Positions 7,302 to 11,361 of a stretch of DNA of 11,361 nt are shown one piece after another. The position numbers and the translations under genes are program-made. Numbering within the stretch: position 1 is the first letter of the stretch; each line of letters starts with the position of its first letter. The notes below the pieces were generated by a model that worked only from the letters and a program-made list of their open reading frames with translations, was not told the DNA's origin and did no database searches. Source of the stretch: Chitinophagaceae bacterium (GTDB lineage: Bacteria > Bacteroidota > Bacteroidia > Chitinophagales > Chitinophagaceae); assembly GCA_025351145.1 (NCBI GenBank), contig JANXWM010000169.1, positions 1-11,361 of the forward strand. The letters are read 5' to 3'.

Positions 7302-8234
7302 TTATTCCACTTTTTGAAAAGAACGGGTCTTTGCATTTGTATCTTCCACCAGGTTGATGAATATATCATTGAGTGATGGAAGTATTTCGCTGAATGCTTC
7401 AATATTTACGCCTGCCTGTATAAAATGCTGCAGCACATCGTTGCTTTTAAAGCCGTCTTTTATTTTTACGGTAAGCTTATTTGCTTTGGTGTCAATTACG
7501 TCAAACGCTGTGCTGGCAATTATTCCGGGAATACCGCTTAGCTGTACGCTGAACTTATTTTCTTTAAAATCCTGTTTTATTTGTTGAACCGTGCCGTCTA
7601 AAACTTTGCGGCCAAGATTAACCAAAACAATATGATCGCAGATTTCTTCTACCTGTTCCATGCGGTGAGTGCTGAAGATGATGGTGCAGCCACGCTGCGC
7701 CAAACCATAAATTTCATCTTTAATAAGATTTGCGTTTAATGGATCAAGACCGCTGAAAGGTTCATCAAGAATGATCAGTTTGGGTTCGTGTAAAACGGTT
7801 ATTACAAACTGCAGTTTCTGGCTCATGCCTTTACTTAGGTCTTCTACTTTTTTGGTCCACCAGCTTTCCATTTCAAGGCGCTTAAACCAGAATTTTATTT
7901 TTTCCATCGCCTCGTTTTTACTGAGGCCTTTTAGTTGTGCAAGGTATAAAGCCTGGTCGCCAATTTTCATTTTTTTATACAGGCCACGTTCCTCGGGCAT
8001 GTAGCCAATTTTAATAATATCGTTGAGTGGGTCGAATGTTTTTCCATCGAAAATAATATTGCCTTCGTCGGGATAAAAAATGCCGGTGATCATCCGCAGT
8101 AAAGTTGTTTTGCCTGCGCCATTTGGGCCAAGCAAACCAAAGATGGATCCCTTATCAATGCTAAAACTTATGTCGTCAACAGCTTTTTGTGTAGCGTAGT
8201 ATTTTTTTAAATGCTCCAGTTGCAAAAGTGCCAT
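7302..8234 (-). CDS. ABC transporter ATP-binding protein, NatA-like with C-terminal DUF4162-type domain
   Basis: This 310-residue cytosolic ATPase shows Walker A GPNGAGKT (36-43) and the Q-loop region GYMPEERGLY (77-86, with E in place of the usual Q, common in this subfamily). The signature LSKGMSQ (133-139), Walker B LIILDEP (153-159, catalytic E158), D-loop SGLD (161-164) and switch histidine H190 in STHRMEQ are also present. After about residue 215 comes an extension ending in LPSLNDIFINLVED, typical of ABC-2 exporter ATPases. It should energise the permease encoded 39 bp downstream. It is the first gene of the operon; its upstream gap (8235-8605) carries two inverted repeat copies that could fold into a long stem. 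TACTTTTA about 40 bp before the start resembles a -7 box but lacks the final G. Confidence 0.96.
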   Translation of the reverse strand: MALLQLEHLKKYYATQKAVDDISFSIDKGSIFGLLGPNGAGKTTLLRMITGIFYPDEGNIIFDGKTFDPLNDIIKIGYMPEERGLYKKMKIGDQALYLAQLKGLSKNEAMEKIKFWFKRLEMESWWTKKVEDLSKGMSQKLQFVITVLHEPKLIILDEPFSGLDPLNANLIKDEIYGLAQRGCTIIFSTHRMEQVEEICDHIVLVNLGRKVLDGTVQQIKQDFKENKFSVQLSGIPGIIASTAFDVIDTKANKLTVKIKDGFKSNDVLQHFIQAGVNIEAFSEILPSLNDIFINLVEDTNAKTRSFQKVE

Positions 8235-8317
8235 ATCGTTAGTTTGTTTTTTATTTAATATTTAAAAGTAGTTAGTTGTTGCGCTTAGAATTTATATTTC
8301 ATTTTTTTTAATCATTA

Positions 8318-8377
8318 TGGACCAAGCTTCAGTAGTACTATAAAGCTTCTCTTGCGTCGCACTCTTGTACGTTCGGA
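8318..8377 (-). repeat. Dispersed intergenic repeat, copy E
   Basis: On the minus strand TAATCCGAACGTACAAGAG leads into the intact core (8373 to 8352), then 26 nt and tail TTGGTCCA. It faces copy F in the same gap, giving an inverted pair upstream of the ABC operon. Confidence 0.88.
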
Positions 8378-8490
8378 TTAAGAATGAACAGTGAACAACG
8401 AGCAGTGAACAATACGATCAAAACTATTTGCCTATTGCCTCTTTGCCTTGCTGCCTGTTTTTCCGAACGTACAAGGGTGCGACGCAAGAG
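8349..8490. repeat. 29-bp inverted repeat formed by copies E and F
   Basis: Positions 8349-8377 and 8462-8490 are reverse complements at 28 of 29 positions; the one difference is a T-G wobble pair on the plus strand. The 84-nt loop holds CAGTGAACAA twice (8389-8398 and 8403-8412) and a run of TTGCC-like units (about 8428-8455). In transcripts of either strand this could form a very stable hairpin between the FAD oxidoreductase stop and the ATPase start. Confidence 0.85.
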
Positions 8491-8521
8491 GCGATGCCAC
8501 AAAGAGCTGAAAGCCGGGTAA
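8462..8521 (+). repeat. Dispersed intergenic repeat, copy F
   Basis: TCCGAACGTACAAGGGTGCG opens the core (8466-8487, one substitution), followed by GAGGCGATGCCAC within a 26-nt spacer and tail CCGGGTAA (8514-8521). The AT-rich left arm of copies A to C is missing, replaced by T-rich sequence. The rest of the gap to 8605 is AT-rich with nothing recognisable. Confidence 0.85.
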
Positions 8522-8605
8522 ATAATTTGTATTTAATTAGCCATTGAAATTATGTTGATTAGTAGCCTTATTGCTTTAAATGTTACAAACGGTGCTAAAA
8601 ATATT

Positions 8606-10201
8606 TTACTGCAATACTGCGGCAATAGTTGCTGCAACCCTTTCACCATCCATAGCGGCGCTTACAATACCTCCGGCATAACCCGCACCTTCGGCACAGG
8701 GATAAAGATTTTTAATTTGCGGGTGCTGTAAATTTTTATCATCTCTGGGTATGCGTACAGGCGATGAAGTACGGCTTTCTGCAGCAACAACTACGGCATC
8801 GTTTGTAAGGTAACCTTTCATCTTTTTTCCAAACGCTTTAAAGCCATTTTGCAGCGCTGCATATATATAAGGAGGCAACACATTATTTAAACCCGTGCTG
8901 CGGAGCCCCGGTATATAACTGCATTCAGGCAGGGTTGAAGAAATTTTATTGTTGCAAAAATCGGCCATACGCTGGGCAGGTGCTACCGAATTGCCGCCAC
9001 CTGCATTAAAGGCTTTTTTCTCTATGGCAGATTGAAAATGCATGAGCAAAAGCGGATTGCTGGAATTAGGAATTGGTAATTGGGGATTATGGTTGGTGAA
9101 ATAATCAAGTGCATCTTTCTGCTCTACCTGTACCACCATGCCGCTGTTTGCATAAGGATTGTTTCGTTTGCTTGGGCTCCATCCGTTTACTACAATTTCG
9201 CCGGGATTGGTGGCTGCCGGTGCAATAATACCACCGGGGCACATGCAAAAACTAAATACGCCGCGTTCATTAACCTGCTCTACCAAACCGTAAGAAGCAG
9301 GCGGAAGAAAATCGCCGCGGTTGCTGCAATGATATTGAATAGAATCAATTAAAGTTTGTGGGTGTTCAATGCGAACACCGAGTGCAAAAGGCTTTGCTTC
9401 TATATGAATTTTTTTATGGTACAGCAATTCAAAAATATCGCGTGCTGAATGACCCGTAGCAAGGATTACTGCATTGCCATGAAATGTATTGCCATCTGCT
9501 GTTTTAACCCCAGTTATTGTATCGTTGTGCAGAATAAAATCGACAGCTTTCTTTTCAAATAAAACTTCACCGCCGCATTCAATAATTTTTTCACGCATGG
9601 CGGTAATGATGTGCGGTAATTTATTAGTGCCAATATGCGGGTGTGATTCGTATAATATTTTTTCATCGGCACCAAACTGAACAAATATGTTGAGGATACG
9701 GTCAATATCGCCGCGTTTTGTGCTTCTTGTGTATAGCTTACCATCACTGTATGTGCCAGCGCCGCCTTCGCCAAAACAATAATTGCTTTCGGGATTTACG
9801 ATTCCTTCTTTATTAAGTGCAGCAAGATCCCTTCTTCTTGCACGGACATCTTTGCCCCGTTCGAGAATTAGGGGTTTAATTCCCTGTTCAATTAATTTTA
9901 AGGCCGCGAATAATCCTGCCGGGCCGGCACCGATTATTAACACAGAATTTTTGGAGTTACTAACATTGCGTAGAATAAGTTCTACACATTCTCTTTTTAA
10001 AAATGGTTCATTGACGAAAATTTTTACAGTAAGGTTTATCCACACTTGCTGCCTGCTTCTTGCATCAATTGATTGTTTCAGGCGGTGAAAACCGGTAATC
10101 AGTTCTTTGTTTACTGCAAGTGATTGAGCGATGTGATTAATGATACTATCATCATCTGCTGCTTCGGCAGGAGAGAGGCGGAGGGAAATATTTTGTAGCA
10201 T
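8606..10201 (-). CDS. FAD-dependent oxidoreductase of the uncharacterised COG2509 type
   Basis: The 531-residue flavoprotein has an N-terminal domain of about 80 residues, then a Rossmann FAD-binding motif SVLIIGAGPAGLFAALKL (86-103; G91, G93, G96). LILERG (111-116) supplies the acidic residue for the FAD ribose. GEGGAGTYSDGKLYTR (144-159), ILATGHSARD (246-255), FSFCMCPGG (316-324), AESRTSSPVRIPRD (474-487) and the C-terminal YPCAEGAGYAGGIVSAAMDG (500-519) are hallmarks of this widespread family. The last is the second FAD-contacting segment. The substrate is unknown and I do not assign one. Residues 373-383 (PQLPIPNSSNP) look like a simple-repeat insertion. It lies 50 bp after the DUF3127 gene without a terminator or repeat between them, so the two are probably co-transcribed. 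A perfect TTATCCACA box lies in its 5' coding part (10036-10044). Confidence 0.9.
   Translation of the reverse strand: MLQNISLRLSPAEAADDDSIINHIAQSLAVNKELITGFHRLKQSIDARSRQQVWINLTVKIFVNEPFLKRECVELILRNVSNSKNSVLIIGAGPAGLFAALKLIEQGIKPLILERGKDVRARRRDLAALNKEGIVNPESNYCFGEGGAGTYSDGKLYTRSTKRGDIDRILNIFVQFGADEKILYESHPHIGTNKLPHIITAMREKIIECGGEVLFEKKAVDFILHNDTITGVKTADGNTFHGNAVILATGHSARDIFELLYHKKIHIEAKPFALGVRIEHPQTLIDSIQYHCSNRGDFLPPASYGLVEQVNERGVFSFCMCPGGIIAPAATNPGEIVVNGWSPSKRNNPYANSGMVVQVEQKDALDYFTNHNPQLPIPNSSNPLLLMHFQSAIEKKAFNAGGGNSVAPAQRMADFCNNKISSTLPECSYIPGLRSTGLNNVLPPYIYAALQNGFKAFGKKMKGYLTNDAVVVAAESRTSSPVRIPRDDKNLQHPQIKNLYPCAEGAGYAGGIVSAAMDGERVAATIAAVLQ
9053..9085 (-). repeat. In-frame simple-sequence repeat inside the FAD oxidoreductase gene
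   Basis: The minus strand reads CCCCAATTACCAATTCCTAA and on, repeated CCAATT/CCTAATT units. It encodes PQLPIPNSSNP between a less conserved helix and LLLMHFQ. It appears to be simple-sequence DNA tolerated in frame. Confidence 0.5.
10036..10044 (+). promoter_or_regulatory. Perfect consensus DnaA box, intragenic
   Basis: TTATCCACA exactly matches the high-affinity DnaA box. It lies inside the FAD oxidoreductase gene, about 1.2 kb from dnaA, where it encodes VWIN on the other strand. A single 9-mer may be chance, but proximity to dnaA makes it worth noting. Confidence 0.3.
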
Positions 10202-10251
10202 GATGTTGAGCAGTTAACCCAAAAATCAATTTAATATTTTTAAAAGATATT

Positions 10252-10626
10252 TTAGAAAGGCAAATCGTCTGCAACCTCTGATGGTGGCGCATCCGGCACA
10301 TAGGCAGGCGGCATATCAGTATCGGTTTGAGCTAATTTAATATGCTCCATTCTCCATGCATCTAAGTTGGTAATATAATTCTCCCTGCCATCTTTTACCC
10401 ACTTTGTTCCTTTAATATTGAACATTACTTTTATCTGGTCACCGATGTTAAACCTGTCTGGCATTGCTGTTCTGTCCTGTACGCTTTGAAACTTGATATA
10501 ATTAGTGATGATGCGGCCATTTACATCTTCATTTGTCTCGATTACAAACTCCCTTGTTTTAAAAGTTTCTGTGCGCTGCACTGCATCAAATTTTGCTACC
10601 AGCTTTCCAGTTATTTCAAATGACAT
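10252..10626 (-). CDS. DUF3127 protein, OB-fold-like with SSB-type acidic C-terminal tip
   Basis: The 124-residue protein begins MSFEITGKLVAKFDAVQRTETFKTREFVIET and has alternating hydrophobic beta-strand character to about residue 98. It contains the KTREFV, ITNYIKFQ and NIGDQIKVMFNIKG segments I associate with DUF3127, a small Bacteroidota family. The tail from about residue 100 is disordered and proline/acid-rich (MPPAYVPDAPPSEVADDLPF). It ends in DDLPF, like the C-terminal tip of single-stranded-DNA-binding proteins (B. subtilis SsbA ends in DDDLPF). That tip in SSB recruits replication and repair partners, so a role in DNA binding or partner recruitment is plausible but inferred. It is divergent from dnaA across 581 bp, and the FAD oxidoreductase follows after 50 bp. 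A -7-like box precedes it. Confidence 0.88.
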   Translation of the reverse strand: MSFEITGKLVAKFDAVQRTETFKTREFVIETNEDVNGRIITNYIKFQSVQDRTAMPDRFNIGDQIKVMFNIKGTKWVKDGRENYITNLDAWRMEHIKLAQTDTDMPPAYVPDAPPSEVADDLPF

Positions 10627-10640
10627 ATTAATTGTTTTCG

Positions 10641-10648
10641 CAAAAATA
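10641..10648 (-). promoter_or_regulatory. Perfect TAnnTTTG -7 box upstream of the DUF3127 gene
   Basis: The minus strand reads TATTTTTG, ending 14 nt before the ATG at 10626. This would give a very short leader. No convincing TTTG -33 box lies 19-21 bp upstream (TTTC is the nearest), so the call rests on the -7 box and its placement. Confidence 0.35.
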
Positions 10649-10696
10649 GTAGAAAAGAAACACTTATGCTGTTTTTTAAAATAGCTGTCTTAAATT

Positions 10697-10727
10697 GCTA
10701 TAATGCTTGCAGGTAAAGCATTACAGC
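10697..10727. repeat. Inverted repeat in the DUF3127-dnaA divergent gap
   Basis: TAATGCTT (10701-10708) pairs perfectly with AAGCATTA (10716-10723) around a 7-nt loop. The stem extends by GCT/AGC across one mismatch to 11 bp. There is no T-run on either side, so it is more likely an operator or leader hairpin than a terminator. It lies about 70 bp upstream of the DUF3127 start. Confidence 0.45.
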
Positions 10728-10750
10728 GGCTATTACTGTATAATGAATCA

Positions 10751-10806
10751 CTAGTACAAGAGTGCGACGCAGGGAAAGTACAATAGTTGTTCTGCTGCCA
10801 GGTATC
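10751..10806 (+). repeat. Dispersed intergenic repeat, copy G
   Basis: CTAGTACAAGAGTGCGACGC (10751-10770) followed by AG gives an intact palindromic core. A 26-nt spacer and tail CAGGTATC (10799-10806) follow. The left arm is only weakly recognisable (AATCACTAGTAC). It is the copy nearest dnaA. Confidence 0.8.
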
Positions 10807-11207
10807 AACTGTATACTAAAAAATCCCGAAACTTCCCTGTTATATATTTTTCATTTTTAAAATATATTTTTTTCGTAAAAAAAATAGTATTTGCAAAAAA
10901 ATGACCTCAGTATTTTAGTCCTTTTTAAGGTATAAATGCATCCATTTCATTGTAAATCAACCATAATTTAAGCAAGATTGAATTTGTTATTTTAATTTGA
11001 TTTTAAATATGTGGAAAGAAAAATTTCGCATTATGATAAATTGACATTGCTGATAAAAAATAGGCAGATGAAAAAATTTTTTTTTCAACATAAAAGATTG
11101 ATATTCGTCTTCTATCCCAAAAAATTTATTCACACCACGATGAAAAATTTTTTTGTGATTTTTTGCCCTTTTACTGTTCTTAACTCAACATAATTTTTTT
11201 GATTGTT
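10807..11207. other. Very AT-rich spacer upstream of dnaA, candidate origin/DNA-unwinding region
   Basis: Roughly 400 bp without a credible gene, dominated by A/T runs (for example 10840-10905 and 11060-11200). It contains one DnaA-box-like site (11126-11134) and a weaker TGTGGAAAG at about 11010. Genes to the left run minus and dnaA runs plus, so transcription diverges from here, as expected when genes flank an origin on the leading strands. Bacteroidota origins are not always beside dnaA, so this is tentative. It must in any case hold the dnaA promoter, which I could not place. Confidence 0.35.
11126..11134 (+). promoter_or_regulatory. DnaA-box-like site upstream of dnaA
   Basis: TTATTCACA matches the relaxed DnaA box TTATNCACA exactly, 73 bp before the dnaA ATG. 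It could serve autoregulation of dnaA or origin binding. Only one such site was found in the gap. Confidence 0.4.
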
Positions 11208-11361
11208 ATGACCAAAACCGCAGATGCCATATGGAATAATTGTTTGAAGATTATAAAGGATATCGTAGACTGGCAGCCCTATAAAACATGGTTCGAACCA
11301 ATTAAAGCGATTGAAATAAAAGGAAATGTTTTACTGATACAGGTACCCAGCCAATTCTTCT
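11208..11361 (+). CDS. dnaA: Chromosomal replication initiator DnaA, N-terminal fragment (runs off the right edge)
   Basis: From ATG at 11208, 51 codons are open to the edge. The sequence matches DnaA domain I: IWNNCLKIIKDIVDW (8-22), YKTWFEPIKAIEI (25-37) and NVLLIQVPSQFF (40-51). This domain mediates DnaA self-association and contact with the replicative helicase. The ATPase and DNA-binding domains lie beyond the window. Two further DnaA features cannot be checked here: the AAA+ motifs and the helix-turn-helix. The upstream spacer is long and AT-rich and contains a TTATTCACA site, consistent with autoregulation. No Shine-Dalgarno sequence is visible; the start is supported by homology of the first residues with other Bacteroidota DnaA proteins. 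Confidence 0.95.
   Translation, partial: MTKTADAIWNNCLKIIKDIVDWQPYKTWFEPIKAIEIKGNVLLIQVPSQFF

Noticed and set aside
8318..8521. Insertion sequence bounded by the E/F inverted repeats
   Set aside because: Only 84 bp lie inside, with no coding capacity and no visible target-site duplication; kept as an inverted repeat or possible MITE-like unit only.
949..10806. CRISPR array from the recurring core
   Set aside because: Copies are hundreds to thousands of bases apart, in both orientations, without uniform spacers or cas genes.
11011..11193. 60-codon plus-strand open frame before dnaA
   Set aside because: Composition is simply that of the AT-rich spacer (F, K, I runs); no family resemblance, and it overlaps the DnaA-box-like site.

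Overview
The window looks like chromosomal DNA of a Bacteroidota bacterium, most likely of the Chitinophagaceae or a close relative. The evidence is a DUF3127 protein (a family I know mainly from Bacteroidota), the DnaA N-terminus, AT-rich spacers, starts without recognisable Shine-Dalgarno sequences, and at least one TAnnTTTG-type -7 box. Taxonomy is inferred; there is no rRNA in the window.

Layout. The left edge holds the 5' part of a minus-strand multi-membrane-span TMTC/PMT-like glycosyltransferase (1-907). A plus-strand, soluble, DPM1-like family 2 glycosyltransferase (1180-1935) diverges from it; the two could be maker and user of a lipid-linked sugar. Seven minus-strand genes follow in map order: a Tat-exported M24 (Xaa-Pro) peptidase lipoprotein, a TerC-family membrane protein, class 2 dihydroorotate dehydrogenase (pyrD), an ABC-2 permease and its ATPase (one operon), a COG2509-type FAD-dependent oxidoreductase, and a DUF3127 protein with an SSB-like acidic tail (probably one operon with the oxidoreductase). 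The right edge holds the start of dnaA on the plus strand (11208 onward). The seven-gene minus-strand run flips to plus at a 581-bp AT-rich gap before dnaA. That gap contains a TTATTCACA DnaA-box-like site, which makes it a candidate replication-origin or dnaA-autoregulatory region.

The most striking feature is not a gene. A dispersed repeat with core GTACAAGAGTGCGACGCAA occurs eight times (copies H, A, B, D, C, E, F, G in map order). There is at least one copy in every intergenic gap longer than about 130 bp, and I saw none in coding sequence or in the two short intra-operon gaps. The copies lie in both orientations and share a fixed layout: AT-rich left arm, palindromic core TGCGACGCA, 26 nt, then a short YNGG-type tail. 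Copies E and F are inverted to each other and can form a 29-bp stem. I do not recognise this element as a named family. A second, smaller theme is simple-sequence repeats embedded in frame in pyrD and in the FAD oxidoreductase gene.

No tRNA, rRNA, CRISPR array, insertion sequence or transposase gene was seen.
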